64,000 bases of DNA from Bacillus sp. FJAT-27445 (GCF_001510665.1 NZ_LMTI01000004.1:124001-188000), one strand, 5' to 3'; shown: positions 1-9,014, numbered from the stretch's first letter. Translations and numbers: made by a program. Notes: a model not told the origin generated them from the letters alone.

Positions 1-47
1 TTCCGAGTTCACAGAATTCGAATAAATCTGTGCTACAACTGGCCAGG

Positions 48-61
48 TGAACCAATCGGAC
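48..61 (+). repeat. 14-bp sequence shared with the hairpin element at 7388-7428
   Basis: TGAACCAATCGGAC occurs here and again at 7405-7418. Flanking AGGTG (45-49) and CACCT (69-73) are complementary, so this copy may also fold. It is probably one copy of a dispersed intergenic element. The rest of 1-300 shows no gene. Confidence 0.4.
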
Positions 62-100
62 TGCAGGGCACCTAATTTCTGTGGTCTGAAGTTCTAAAAG

Positions 101-144
101 TAAGGGTTCCTAAATGCTCTATCCTGGCATTTAGGAAACCCTTA
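101..144. terminator. Long hairpin, possible terminator of an upstream gene
   Basis: A 17-nt arm (101-117) pairs with 127-144 with one bulged A, around a 9-nt loop. No clear T run follows, so it may be a bidirectional terminator for genes outside the window or a repeat palindrome. Confidence 0.4.
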
Positions 145-312
145 TTCAAATAGAGGGTCAAATGTTCGATTTCTGAACAGTGTCCGGAAAACCGACAGGG
201 CCCGAAGAAAGGCCAGGAACGGCTTTTGCATTTTTAAGGAAACAAAGCCTTTCATAAACTTTATCTAGCAACCGGTTCCTATAAAAGCTTCAAGAGAAGG
301 GGGATAGTGATT

Positions 313-1116
313 ATGCCAAAAGTAAAAGCCAATGGAATTGAATTTTACTATGAAATACATGGAGAAGGCCCGGCCCTTGTCTTATTGGAAGGGCTCGGGT
401 ATGCAAGCTGGATGTGGAGACGGCAAGTAGAGGAGTTATCCAGCCATTTTAAGGTTGTTATCTTTGATAACCGCGGTGTAGGGCATACCGATAAGCCTGA
501 AATGGAATACACGATCCAGCTGTTTGCTGAAGACACTGCTGAGGTTCTCAAAGCTTTGAATATTGATAAAGCACATATTTTAGGAGTTTCAATGGGAGGC
601 TTTATCGCCCAGGAATTTGCCATTACCTATCCCGAAATGGTTGATAAATTAATCCTTTGCTGCACCTCATTCGGAGGCGCTAAAAGTATCCCAATCCCGA
701 AGGAAACACTGGAAATCATGCTCCAGGGTGCAAGCAAGGATCGTACTCCTGAAAAAGCGAGATACGCTGTTTCCACCGCTTTAAACGAAGGGACATTGAA
801 CGAAAACCAGGACATCCTTGATTTTATCTTACAAGAGCAGAGAAATAATCCACAGCCAAAACAGGCTTATCAGAGACAGCTGTTTGCCGGTGCGTCCTTT
901 AATAGCGAAAACAAGGTAGACACGATAGTCGCAGAAACACTCATACTCGCAGGTCGAGGTGATCGAGTCGTACCTTTTGAGAATGCACAGCTTCTTCTTG
1001 AAAAAATTGCCCATTCAAGAGCAATCATCTTGGATGATGCAGGACATCTGTTTTTTATGGAGAAGCCCAAACAAACCAACCACTTAATCATAGATTTTTT
1101 GAAAGGTAACAAATGA
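313..1116 (+). CDS. Alpha/beta-fold hydrolase
   Basis: A 267-residue single-domain alpha/beta hydrolase, probably cytoplasmic because no signal peptide is visible. The nucleophile elbow reads GVSMGG, the acid lies in GRGDRVVP and the catalytic histidine in DAGHLFF, so the Ser-Asp-His triad is complete. An oxyanion-side EGLG stretch lies near the N terminus. The family includes enol-lactonases, esterases and cofactor-free haloperoxidases, and the substrate cannot be read from sequence. I start at ATG 313 because GTG 307 is only a few bases from the AAGGGGG ribosome site, while ATG 313 is 9 nt away. It lies about 50 bp upstream of a KASIII-like gene and a CoA transferase, so it may hydrolyse a thioester or lactone in the same acyl-CoA pathway (inference). 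Confidence 0.8.
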   Translation: MPKVKANGIEFYYEIHGEGPALVLLEGLGYASWMWRRQVEELSSHFKVVIFDNRGVGHTDKPEMEYTIQLFAEDTAEVLKALNIDKAHILGVSMGGFIAQEFAITYPEMVDKLILCCTSFGGAKSIPIPKETLEIMLQGASKDRTPEKARYAVSTALNEGTLNENQDILDFILQEQRNNPQPKQAYQRQLFAGASFNSENKVDTIVAETLILAGRGDRVVPFENAQLLLEKIAHSRAIILDDAGHLFFMEKPKQTNHLIIDFLKGNK

Positions 1117-1166
1117 AACTAGGCGCTAAAAACAGTCTGGATAACTATAGACAGGAGGCGTAAAGA

Positions 1167-2210
1167 ATGACAACCAATGATGTTGGAATTGTCGGAACAG
1201 GCATCTATATCCCAGACCATAGAATGACCGCGAAGGATATTGCCGATGCGACAAACGGCGTTTGGACGGAGGAAGCCATCTCCCAAAAGCTGGGGATCAA
1301 GGAAAAGCGGGTTCCCGGCGAAAATGACGGGACACAGGAAATGGGCGTCCGGGCGGGCCTAGATGCACTCAAGAACACCGGAATCGACCCGAAGGAAATC
1401 GATCTGGTCATCTCAATCGGAGAAGAGTGGAAGGAATATCCGCTAACCACTTCCGCCATTTACATCCAGGAACAAATCGGCGCAACCAATGCATGGGGCA
1501 TCGATCTCCAGCAGCGCTGCTGTACAGCAGTCTCGGCCATGAAAATAGCAAAGGACATGATGCTTTCAGACGAGGACATTAACACCGTCATGATTGTAGG
1601 CGGCTATCGCAATGGCGATTTCGTCGATTACACCGACCGGGCGATGTCGATGATGTATAACCTATCAGCAGGAGCCGGAGCGATTATATTAAAAAAGAAC
1701 TACGGACGCAACCTCCTATTAGGCTCGCATATTATGACAGACGGAACAATGGCGCGCGACGCAGGAGTGGAATTCGGTGGAACCGAAAAGCCGATTACCA
1801 GCGAAAACCTTAACGAAGCCTACAAATCTTTAAGACTATTTGATGAAAAGCATATGAAGGATCGTTTGAACGAGGTTTCCATGCCTAACTGGCTGCACTG
1901 CATCGAACGGGCATTTGAAAAGTCGAAAGTGGCCAAAGAAGAGCTCGGCTATCTGGCAGTCCTCCATTTCAAGTATTCCATGCACAAGTATCTGCTCGAC
2001 CTTCTTGGCCTGACTGAAGACCAATCAATCTATTTAAGCGAATATGGCCATATGGGCCAGGTGGATCAGATCCTTTCCCTACACTTGGCATTAGAGCAAG
2101 GCAAGGTAACTGACGGTACCGTGATATCAATGATTTCAGCGGGAATAGGCTATGCCTGGGCAGCGAATGTCATTAAATGGGGGCCGATAGAAAATGAACA
2201 CTATGTCTAA
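1167..2210 (+). CDS. KASIII-like (thiolase superfamily) 3-oxoacyl synthase
   Basis: A 347-residue protein with the FabH/HMG-CoA synthase fold: an N-terminal GTGIYIPDHR strand and a W-T-E-E-A segment aligned with the FabH pattern. The nucleophilic cysteine falls at C118, in QQRCC. The other FabH residues differ. The usual HQAN histidine motif is replaced by a stretch reading LHFKYSMH, and the NxGNTS asparagine region reads YGHMGQ. The catalytic Cys is therefore kept, but the set is not that of a fatty-acid-initiating FabH. A decarboxylating or Claisen condensation on acyl-CoA is a reasonable inference. AGGAGG precedes the ATG. The 3' end overlaps the CoA transferase by 17 bp, so the two are translationally linked. 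Confidence 0.75.
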   Translation: MTTNDVGIVGTGIYIPDHRMTAKDIADATNGVWTEEAISQKLGIKEKRVPGENDGTQEMGVRAGLDALKNTGIDPKEIDLVISIGEEWKEYPLTTSAIYIQEQIGATNAWGIDLQQRCCTAVSAMKIAKDMMLSDEDINTVMIVGGYRNGDFVDYTDRAMSMMYNLSAGAGAIILKKNYGRNLLLGSHIMTDGTMARDAGVEFGGTEKPITSENLNEAYKSLRLFDEKHMKDRLNEVSMPNWLHCIERAFEKSKVAKEELGYLAVLHFKYSMHKYLLDLLGLTEDQSIYLSEYGHMGQVDQILSLHLALEQGKVTDGTVISMISAGIGYAWAANVIKWGPIENEHYV

Positions 2211-3534
2211 AACGAATAAGTATTATGACCTTTTTTCTTCAAAAAAAATAACAGTCGAAAAAGCATTGAGTTTCGTCAAAACCGGGGACCATATCGTCTC
2301 GGCACTTGCGGCTGCTGAACCAAGGGATATGCTTTCCAAGCTCCATACGATTTCAGAGGATATTACCGATGTAAGAGTCTCGACGTGTTTGCCAATCCTT
2401 GAATATCCGTACTTTTGCGACCCAGCCTATAAAAATCAATTTCTGATGGAGGGATGGTTCTATATGCCTGCTGTAAGAAAGATGCACGAGGCAGGCACGG
2501 TTTCCTACATCCCAAACCATCTCCATTTTGCAGGTGTAAGGCGAAATGAACACCGCCATACCAACATCTTTATCGGCACCGCTTCACCGATGGATGAGCA
2601 TGGCTATCTGTCGCTTTCCTTAAGTGCGACCTATGAAAAAGAAATCGCACAGATGGCCGACCTCATCATTTTGGAGGTCAATCCAAAAATGCCAAGAACC
2701 TTTGGGGATACAATCATTCATATATCGGAAATTGATTATGTAATTGAAGCCGATTACGATATCCCACTTTTTCCAGCATCAGAGCCAAATGAAAAAGACC
2801 GGATTATCGGCAAGCAGATTGCAGAATTGATTGAAGACGGCTCCACGATTCAGCTTGGCATCGGCGGCATCCCGAACGCTGTCTCAGCAGAGCTCATGAA
2901 TAAAAAGGACCTCGGAATCCATACCGAAATGTTTACCGATGGAATGGTTGATTTATTTGAAGCGGGCGTCATAACCGGCAGGAAAAAAACATTGCAGACA
3001 GGCAAGATGGTCGCAACCTTTGCGCTCGGCACGAAGAAGCTGTACGATTTTATAAACAACAATCCAGGTGTCGTCATATTGAATGGCAGTTACGTAAACG
3101 ACCCATATGTAATCGGTCAGAACTATAAAATGATTTCGATTAATACAACCCTTGAAATCGATTTGACAGGCCAATGCTGCTCCGAATCGATCGGCCACCG
3201 CCAATTCAGCGGAACTGGCGGCCAGGCTGACACAGCTATCGGCGCACAGCTTTCAAAAGACGGCAAATCATTCATTGCCCTTTATTCAACTGCCAATATC
3301 AGAGTCCCTGGAAGCAACGAGCGGAAAACGATTTCGAAAATAGTACCGAGGCTTACTCCGGGTGCCGTCGTTTCACTGTCCCGAAACGATGTCGACTACG
3401 TTGTAACCGAATACGGCGTTGCCCACCTAAAAGGTACCTCCATCAGGGAAAGGGTAGAAAAGCTGATAGCCATCGCCCACCCTGATTTCCGTGAGCCACT
3501 AAGGCGTGAAGCAAACGAATTGATGATTTGGTAA
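2194..3534 (+). CDS. Acetyl-CoA hydrolase/transferase family protein (4-hydroxybutyrate CoA-transferase-like)
   Basis: A 446-residue class I CoA transferase. Visible family features are the GIGGIPNA glycine-rich strand and the GIHTEMFTDG segment, whose glutamate forms the covalent glutamyl-CoA thioester. The C terminus carries VVTEYGVAHLKG, typical of the acetyl-CoA hydrolase/transferase C-terminal domain. It would exchange CoA between acetyl-CoA and a short-chain (hydroxy)acid in the cytoplasm. It begins inside the end of the KASIII-like gene and is followed by a terminator and then a degraded MaoC hydratase. Together these suggest a short-chain hydroxyacyl or acyl-CoA pathway that has lost one step. 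The exact acid is not determinable here. Confidence 0.85.
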   Translation: MNTMSKTNKYYDLFSSKKITVEKALSFVKTGDHIVSALAAAEPRDMLSKLHTISEDITDVRVSTCLPILEYPYFCDPAYKNQFLMEGWFYMPAVRKMHEAGTVSYIPNHLHFAGVRRNEHRHTNIFIGTASPMDEHGYLSLSLSATYEKEIAQMADLIILEVNPKMPRTFGDTIIHISEIDYVIEADYDIPLFPASEPNEKDRIIGKQIAELIEDGSTIQLGIGGIPNAVSAELMNKKDLGIHTEMFTDGMVDLFEAGVITGRKKTLQTGKMVATFALGTKKLYDFINNNPGVVILNGSYVNDPYVIGQNYKMISINTTLEIDLTGQCCSESIGHRQFSGTGGQADTAIGAQLSKDGKSFIALYSTANIRVPGSNERKTISKIVPRLTPGAVVSLSRNDVDYVVTEYGVAHLKGTSIRERVEKLIAIAHPDFREPLRREANELMIW

Positions 3535-3547
3535 CTAGCCTGATAGG

Positions 3548-3583
3548 ATAAGAGGAAGGTTTTTACCATTCTCTTATTTTATA
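3548..3583 (+). terminator. Terminator after the CoA transferase gene
   Basis: ATAAGAG (3548-3554) pairs with CTCTTAT (3571-3577) and is followed by TTTATAT, 14 nt after the stop codon of the CoA transferase. Confidence 0.7.
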
Positions 3584-3638
3584 TGGGAATTATGTGAATT
3601 TTTGAACAAACTTAAAGGGATAGGATAGAGAGAGGTAA

Positions 3639-3800
3639 ATCAAAACTGGTGACAAGGCTTCGAATTCAAAAACACTAACAGAGAGCGATGTGTATCTTTT
3701 TGCAGGATTGACTGGCGATTCTAACCCAGCCCATGTGAACGAACAATGATCATAGAGTTACAAAGCGCGTTGCAAAAAATAATTTTCCCAACAGGTTTTA
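3639..3800 (+). pseudogene. Remnant of a MaoC-like (R)-enoyl-CoA hydratase
   Basis: In the frame through 3639-3749 the DNA encodes KTGDKAS, then TLTESDVYLFAGLTGDSNP, then AHVNEQ before a TGA. This is the N-terminal signature of MaoC/PhaJ hydratases, including the catalytic Asp and His of the D-x-N-x-x-H hot-dog motif. No start codon fits: a TAA at 3636-3638 lies immediately upstream in frame. After the TGA a shifted frame reads TKRVA, like the family's RVAHG, and then the similarity ends. A terminator sits at 3822-3860. The fragment appears to be the eroded last gene of the acyl-CoA operon. Family recognition is firm; the extent of the remnant is approximate. Confidence 0.8.
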
Positions 3801-3821
3801 TGCAAAAATTGAAAAATGAAG

Positions 3822-3860
3822 CAAATGTCCCAGAGGATATCCTTTGGGGCATTTTTCTTT
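3822..3860 (+). terminator. Strong terminator after the MaoC remnant
   Basis: AAATGTCCCAGAGG pairs with CCTTTGGGGCATTT around ATAT and is followed by TTTTCTTTT. Confidence 0.85.
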
Positions 3861-4010
3861 TGCGATGATTCCATAATTTTGAATTTCCCCACAAATAAAC
3901 CTTCCTTTCTGCCTGGGAAAAAGGTTGGGTCTATGATTTGCTTCCAATACTTGTAGGTCTTAGGCTGGATGGACAGATCAAATCATGTTTGGATAGGCTA
4001 AAAAGAAAAA

Positions 4011-4030
4011 CAGTGTAAGCCCTTACACTG
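4011..4030. promoter_or_regulatory. Perfect dyad upstream of the amidase gene
   Basis: The arms CAGTGTAAG and CTTACACTG are separated by two bases. It lies 35 bp before the amiE-like start and is likely an operator. As RNA it could form a short hairpin followed by AACTTTTT, so a leader attenuator is an alternative. Apart from this dyad, 3861-4065 shows no gene. Confidence 0.5.
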
Positions 4031-4065
4031 AACTTTTTGAGCCGGAGCTCGGAAAAGGAGGAATC

Positions 4066-5760
4066 ATGAAGAAAAAACCATTAGCAATTACCCTGTCAGC
4101 AGTTCTCTGTACAGGGGCGCTCCTTCCTGTATATGCCCTCGCAGGAAATCAGGGCCAGGGTGCAACTATCGAACAAAGGGAAGAAAATTCCGGTTCCCAA
4201 AGGGCACACCCCATTTTTTCTTGGGACAGGCCGGGACCGCTGTCACCCGTCCTACACAGAGGTTCCATCAGAGGCGCTGGAATGATCGGGGAGCCCTTGG
4301 ATCAAATCGATGGCCTTATGAACCAATTTATATCTGAAAAGGCCATGCCTGGAGCTGTTGCTTTCGTTGCGCGCAGCGGGCATATTGTAAAACATGATGC
4401 CTATGGATATGCGTACAGGTATGAGGATGATCAATTTACTGAATCTAAAAATCCAATCTTGATGCGGGAAGATACCATTTTCGACCTTGCTTCCATCAGC
4501 AAGATTTTCACAACAACAGCCGCAATGATTCTATTTGACCAGGGTCGATTCGGACTTGATGACAGGGTTGCGGAATATATTCCTGAATTTGCTGCGAACG
4601 GCAAGGAAAACGTGACAATCCGGCAGCTGATGACCCATACGTCCGGGCTCGCAGCGTGGATTCCACTTTATACAAAAGGGAACAGCCGTGAAGACAGAAT
4701 CAATCTCGTTTTAAGCCAGCCTCTTAGCAATCAACCGGGCAGTACCTATACATACAGCGATTTAAACATGATAACACTCGGGGTTCTGATTGAACGCTTA
4801 TCCGGTAAGCGGCAGGATGAGTTTGTTAAAGAACAAATAACTGATCCTCTAAAAATGAAGGATACCATGTACAACCCGCCTGCTAGCCTGAAAAATAGGA
4901 TTGCGGCAACCGAGTATCAGCCTTTGATAAACAGGGGCATAGTCTGGGGTGAAGTCCATGATGAAAATGCCTGGTCTTTGGAGGGGGTTGCCGGGCATGC
5001 CGGTGTATTTTCAACCGCTGAAGACTTGGCGAAATTGGCCCATATGTATTTGAATGATGGCCGATACGGAGGCGAACAAATCCTTAAGGCGGAAACAGTC
5101 GGAATGCTTGTTGAAAACCAGATTCCCGAATTTCCCGGCAACGATCACGGGCTTGGATGGGAACTTGCTCAAGGCTGGTTCATGGATGGACTCGCTGATG
5201 AATCTTCACTCGGGCATACCGGTTACACAGGCACCTCAATCGTTGTAAATAGGAGCAATCATACAGTTGCAATTCTTCTTACAAACAGGGTTCATCCAAG
5301 CAGAAATACAGTTACCACCAATACGGCAAGGAGAGCTTTTGCAAGGCAGGTTGCTGATGCCATTCCGGTTGCGATTCCTGATGGGCCGGCCTGGTTCGCA
5401 GGCTACGGCGATAAGCTGCAGCGTTCGTTGACGGCAGCGGTGGAATTAACCCAGCCAGTAAGGCTTACTTTCAATACATGGTACCGGATTGAAAAGGATT
5501 CGGATTACGGGTATCTCGAATGGTCCATGGATGGCTTGAACTGGACGAAGGCAGAACAATTTACTGGCAACAGCGATGGCTGGTCTGCCGTGGAAGCAGA
5601 CATACCGGAAATCGCAAAGTTTATCCGTTTCCGTTATGAAACCGACAGTACGGTTAACGGCCGGGGCTGGTATGTTGATAACATCAAAATTGAAGGTACG
5701 GATGGCAATATTGTAGTGCCAATTTTTAAAGGAGATGGCTGGGTACAGAGAAGCTATTAG
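4066..5760 (+). CDS. amiE: Secreted serine hydrolase, AmiE-like N-acetylmuramyl-L-alanine amidase with extra C-terminal domain
   Basis: A 564-residue exported protein with an N-terminal signal peptide ending near ALA. The beta-lactamase/PBP-type domain spans about residues 75-430. It has SISK (Ser143, Lys146), a Tyr motif YSD at 230-232 and an HTG motif in GHTGYTG. About 120 further residues form a predicted beta-sandwich with a LEWSMDG and WYVDNIKIEG pattern, probably a wall or glycan binding module. That module makes it longer than a one-domain AmiE. In Bacillus, AmiE removes the peptide from MurNAc-peptide in a pathway with NagZ and NamZ. The next gene is namZ, which supports this call over a generic class C esterase. 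NagZ and the MurQRP uptake genes are not in this window. Confidence 0.7.
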   Translation: MKKKPLAITLSAVLCTGALLPVYALAGNQGQGATIEQREENSGSQRAHPIFSWDRPGPLSPVLHRGSIRGAGMIGEPLDQIDGLMNQFISEKAMPGAVAFVARSGHIVKHDAYGYAYRYEDDQFTESKNPILMREDTIFDLASISKIFTTTAAMILFDQGRFGLDDRVAEYIPEFAANGKENVTIRQLMTHTSGLAAWIPLYTKGNSREDRINLVLSQPLSNQPGSTYTYSDLNMITLGVLIERLSGKRQDEFVKEQITDPLKMKDTMYNPPASLKNRIAATEYQPLINRGIVWGEVHDENAWSLEGVAGHAGVFSTAEDLAKLAHMYLNDGRYGGEQILKAETVGMLVENQIPEFPGNDHGLGWELAQGWFMDGLADESSLGHTGYTGTSIVVNRSNHTVAILLTNRVHPSRNTVTTNTARRAFARQVADAIPVAIPDGPAWFAGYGDKLQRSLTAAVELTQPVRLTFNTWYRIEKDSDYGYLEWSMDGLNWTKAEQFTGNSDGWSAVEADIPEIAKFIRFRYETDSTVNGRGWYVDNIKIEGTDGNIVVPIFKGDGWVQRSY

Positions 5761-5808
5761 GTTCGTTCATGGAATGAAGTGAAAATTTTAAAATCAGGAG
5801 TGATTGTT

Positions 5809-7074
5809 TTGAAAAAATGGCTATCCGCAGTTGCAACCGTAATCTTAATCCTGTCATCCTTAACAGTGGCATTGGCAAACCACGATAAGGGTAAAGGAAA
5901 AAGCCAGGACCATAAAAAATTCTTGGTTGGCGCCGAGGCCTTGTTAAATGAGCATAAGGATTTGATTAAAGGCAAACGGGTAGGATTGATTACGAATCCG
6001 ACCGGAGTCGACCAAAACCTGGTTAGTGTTGTTGATTTATTATTCAATGACCCGGAAGTGAAGTTGACGGCATTGTATGGCCCGGAGCACGGGGTAAGGG
6101 GAAGCGCCCAAGCCGGGCAGTATGTCGAGTACTATATTGATGAGAAAACGAAACTTCCTGTTTACAGCCTATACGGAAAAACGAGGAAACCAACACCGGA
6201 AATGCTCGAAAACGTGGATGTCCTATTGTTTGATATCCAGGATGTGGGGACCCGTTTCTATACGTATATCTATACCATGGCTTATGCAATGGAAGCGGCA
6301 AAGGAAAACAACATTCCGTTCATCGTACTTGACCGCCCAAACCCGCTCGGAGGGACAAAGGTTGAGGGGCCAGTGCTTGATGCATCGAAATATACTTCTT
6401 TTGTCGGGAACTATCCGATTCCACTCAGGCATGGGATGACCGTGGGCGAGCTTGCGATGCTTTTCAATAAGGAATTCAATATCGGGGCAGATTTGACGGT
6501 AGTTGAGATGAACGGCTGGAAGCGCAACATGTACTTTGATGAAACGCCGCTTGAATTTGTGATGCCATCCCCGAACATGCCGACATTGGAAACCGCATTG
6601 GTTTATCCGGGAGGAGCTTTGATTGAAGGCACCAATGTTTCTGAGGGGCGCGGAACGACCAAGCCGTTTGAGTTGATTGGCGCGCCGTTTATCAATGCCG
6701 ATGACCTGGCGGCTAAACTGAACGGATTAAAACTTCCGGGAGTGAAATTCAGGGCTGCATCTTTCATCCCGTCGTTCTCTAAACATTCCGGGGTGCTCTC
6801 TCATGGGGTGCAAATCCATATCACAGACCGGAACTCGTTCAAGCCGGTTGAAACAGGACTGCATATTGTGAAGGCTATCCATGATTTGTATCCAAATGAC
6901 TTCCAATTCCGCGCGCCTGACAGCAAAGGCATTTCGTTCTTTGATTTGTTAGTCGGAAATGGCTGGATCCGGGAGGGCATTGAAAGCGGAAAGTCTGTAG
7001 ATGAATTGAAGGCTCAGTGGGAGAATGAGCTTGATCAATTCAAGCAGGTTAGGGAAAAGTATTTGATGTATTAA
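5809..7074 (+). CDS. namZ: NamZ-type exo-beta-N-acetylmuramidase (DUF1343)
   Basis: A 421-residue DUF1343 protein. The start is TTG 5809, 8 nt after AGGAG, which gives a clean signal peptide (MKKWLSAVATVILIL then an ALA-type cleavage region); an upstream GTG at 5779 has no ribosome site. Family motifs seen are GLITNPTG near the N terminus, LYGPEHGVRG, DIQDVGTRFYTY, DRPNPLGG and PSPNMP. In Bacillus subtilis NamZ cleaves terminal MurNAc from peptidoglycan chains outside the cell. The preceding amiE-like gene ends 48 bp upstream and the two are probably one transcript, closed by the terminator at 7087-7117. Confidence 0.88.
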   Translation: MKKWLSAVATVILILSSLTVALANHDKGKGKSQDHKKFLVGAEALLNEHKDLIKGKRVGLITNPTGVDQNLVSVVDLLFNDPEVKLTALYGPEHGVRGSAQAGQYVEYYIDEKTKLPVYSLYGKTRKPTPEMLENVDVLLFDIQDVGTRFYTYIYTMAYAMEAAKENNIPFIVLDRPNPLGGTKVEGPVLDASKYTSFVGNYPIPLRHGMTVGELAMLFNKEFNIGADLTVVEMNGWKRNMYFDETPLEFVMPSPNMPTLETALVYPGGALIEGTNVSEGRGTTKPFELIGAPFINADDLAAKLNGLKLPGVKFRAASFIPSFSKHSGVLSHGVQIHITDRNSFKPVETGLHIVKAIHDLYPNDFQFRAPDSKGISFFDLLVGNGWIREGIESGKSVDELKAQWENELDQFKQVREKYLMY

Positions 7075-7086
7075 TATAGTAGGAAA

Positions 7087-7117
7087 TCGCCGTTCGATTG
7101 AGCGGCGGTTTTTTTGT
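7087..7117 (+). terminator. Terminator after namZ
   Basis: CGCCG pairs with CGGCG and is followed by a run of seven T. Confidence 0.8.
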
Positions 7118-7203
7118 GTCTAATTTCAAGAGAACCTCATCTCCCGCATAGCAAAAGCCGTTTGTTGGGATAGTAAAAAGAAAACCTGAAGGAGGCAGCC
7201 GTA

Positions 7204-7356
7204 GTGGACAAGGACAAAAAACAGCAGGACAGGCAACCAGATAAATCGAAAACGGGCATGATTCATGTAGGGTATCGTTTTACCAGTGAAAAGAGCGAAC
7301 ATGCCCAGGATGACGGCTTTCGCTATGATTATGATGACTCATCCGATTTGCAATAA
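7204..7356 (+). CDS. Small hydrophilic acidic protein (50 residues), unknown
   Basis: A GTG start lies 8 nt after a perfect AAGGAGG (7189-7195) and opens a 50-codon frame ending in TAA. The product starts MDKDKKQQDRQ and has a Lys/Gln-rich first third. A middle GMIHVGYRF segment precedes an Asp/Tyr-rich tail (RYDYDDSSD). It has no signal peptide, membrane segment or cysteine. The ribosome site and spacing are the main evidence that it is translated. I do not recognise the family. It stands alone between the namZ terminator and a hairpin repeat element, so it is probably a separate small transcription unit. Confidence 0.6.
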   Translation: MDKDKKQQDRQPDKSKTGMIHVGYRFTSEKSEHAQDDGFRYDYDDSSDLQ

Positions 7357-7387
7357 AGTGAAGCTTCCATCCGTGGGAAATCCTTTT

Positions 7388-7428
7388 CCCCACTGATGGT
7401 TAGCTGAACCAATCGGACCTTAGTGGGG
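7388..7428. repeat. Hairpin-forming intergenic element
   Basis: CCCCACT (7388-7394) pairs with AGTGGGG (7422-7428). The loop holds a second short pairing (GGTT with AACC) and the 14-bp sequence also found at 48-61. It looks like a dispersed structured intergenic repeat. The remainder of 7357-7531 shows no gene. Confidence 0.55.
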
Positions 7429-7531
7429 CAAAAGCAAATAGAGCGTCTTTTCGATTAAGAAAGGATATAATGAATCATCTGGAAAAACTTGAATGTAGTA
7501 AGGGACTAAGGCATCGAGGAAAGGAGATTCC

Positions 7532-8992
7532 ATGGGAAAAGAAATTGGCTGGAATTTTGACAATAGTTATCCACACTTGCCACAGACATTTTACACGATG
7601 CATAACCCAACACCGGTCCGCGCTCCAAAACTAGCGGTACTAAATAGGCCGTTTGCGGAAACGCTTGGGCTTGATGCGGAGGCATTGGCTGGGGAGGATG
7701 GAGTTTCGGTTTTGGCTGGCAACCGGGTACCAGAAGGCGCAACACCATTGGCCCAGGCCTATGCGGGCCATCAATTCGGGCACTTTACGATGCTTGGCGA
7801 CGGCCGGGCTGTCCTACTTGGAGAACAAATTACTCCTAAAGGTAAAAGGCTGGATGTCCAGCTGAAGGGTCCGGGGAGGACGCCTTATTCACGCGGTGGC
7901 GATGGACGCGCTTCACTCGGTCCGATGCTAAGGGAATACATTATTAGCGAAGCGATGCATGGGCTTGGCATCCCGACGACCCGGAGCCTCGCGGTTGTTG
8001 AAACAGGTGAACCTGTATACCGTGAAACCGAGCTGCCTGGCGCAATCCTCACCCGTGTGGCAGCAAGCCATATCCGAGTCGGTACGTTCCAATATGCTGC
8101 TGGCATGGGTGAAGTCGATGATCTCCGGGCTCTCGCCGACTATGCGATTGAGCGGCATTATCCGGAGATTAAAACCGATGAAAATAAATATTTATCGCTG
8201 CTAGAGGAAGTCATAAAACGCCAGGCCAAACTGATTTCCCAATGGCAGCTTGTGGGCTTTATCCACGGAGTCATGAATACCGACAATATGACGATCAGCG
8301 GGGAGACGATTGACTATGGGCCCTGCGCCTTCATGGATACGTACGATCCGGCGACCGTATTTAGCTCAATCGACAGAGAAGGCCGCTATGCTTATGGCAA
8401 TCAGCCGTATATCGGAGCATGGAATCTGGCCCGATTTGCCGAAACGCTTTTGCCGCTTCTTCATGATGACGAGGAAGAGGCTCTTAAAATAGCCAATGAG
8501 GCTATCTCCGATTTTGCGAAGCAGTTCCAAAAGAATTGGCTGAATGGAATGAGGGCAAAGCTTGGACTGTTGGATGAGGATGAAGCAGATGGAAACTTAA
8601 TTAGCGAATTGCTCGGCACTATGGAAAAATACCATGCCGATTATACAAATACGTTCCGCGCTTTAACCTTCGACAAGTTGGAGGATACTGCCCTGTATGA
8701 AAAAGAGGAATTTAAAAATTGGTACAAACGTTGGCAGGAGCGTCTTGGCAGGCAAAAGGATTCGAAAGAAGTTTCCCATGAATTAATGAGGCGAAGCAAT
8801 CCTGCCGTCATTCCGCGTAACCATCGGGTGGAAGAGGCAATTGACGCGGCTGTAAAGAATGGGGATTACAGCGTAATGGAAAAGCTTCTGAAGGTGCTGT
8901 CAGAACCATATGCCCACTCAGCTGATCAGGAAGAGTACTGCACACTACCAGACCCAACAGGACGGCCTTACAGGACTTTTTGCGGGACGTAA
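7532..8992 (+). CDS. selO: SelO/YdiU-family protein adenylyltransferase (pseudokinase fold)
   Basis: A full-length 486-residue SelO (UPF0061) protein. Characteristic segments are [37 protein letters not shown], the helix following [14 protein letters not shown], and HGVMNTDNM with DYGPCAFMD for metal and nucleotide binding. The family transfers AMP rather than phosphate to Ser/Thr/Tyr of target proteins, often in oxidative stress. The protein ends YRTFCGT: a cysteine occupies the C-terminal region where animal SelO has selenocysteine. Start ATG 7532 has AAAGGAG upstream. It is a single gene closed by a hairpin at 9015-9048. Confidence 0.93.
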   Translation: MGKEIGWNFDNSYPHLPQTFYTMHNPTPVRAPKLAVLNRPFAETLGLDAEALAGEDGVSVLAGNRVPEGATPLAQAYAGHQFGHFTMLGDGRAVLLGEQITPKGKRLDVQLKGPGRTPYSRGGDGRASLGPMLREYIISEAMHGLGIPTTRSLAVVETGEPVYRETELPGAILTRVAASHIRVGTFQYAAGMGEVDDLRALADYAIERHYPEIKTDENKYLSLLEEVIKRQAKLISQWQLVGFIHGVMNTDNMTISGETIDYGPCAFMDTYDPATVFSSIDREGRYAYGNQPYIGAWNLARFAETLLPLLHDDEEEALKIANEAISDFAKQFQKNWLNGMRAKLGLLDEDEADGNLISELLGTMEKYHADYTNTFRALTFDKLEDTALYEKEEFKNWYKRWQERLGRQKDSKEVSHELMRRSNPAVIPRNHRVEEAIDAAVKNGDYSVMEKLLKVLSEPYAHSADQEEYCTLPDPTGRPYRTFCGT

Positions 8993-9014
8993 GCTGGGAA
9001 ATAGTATAACTTCG

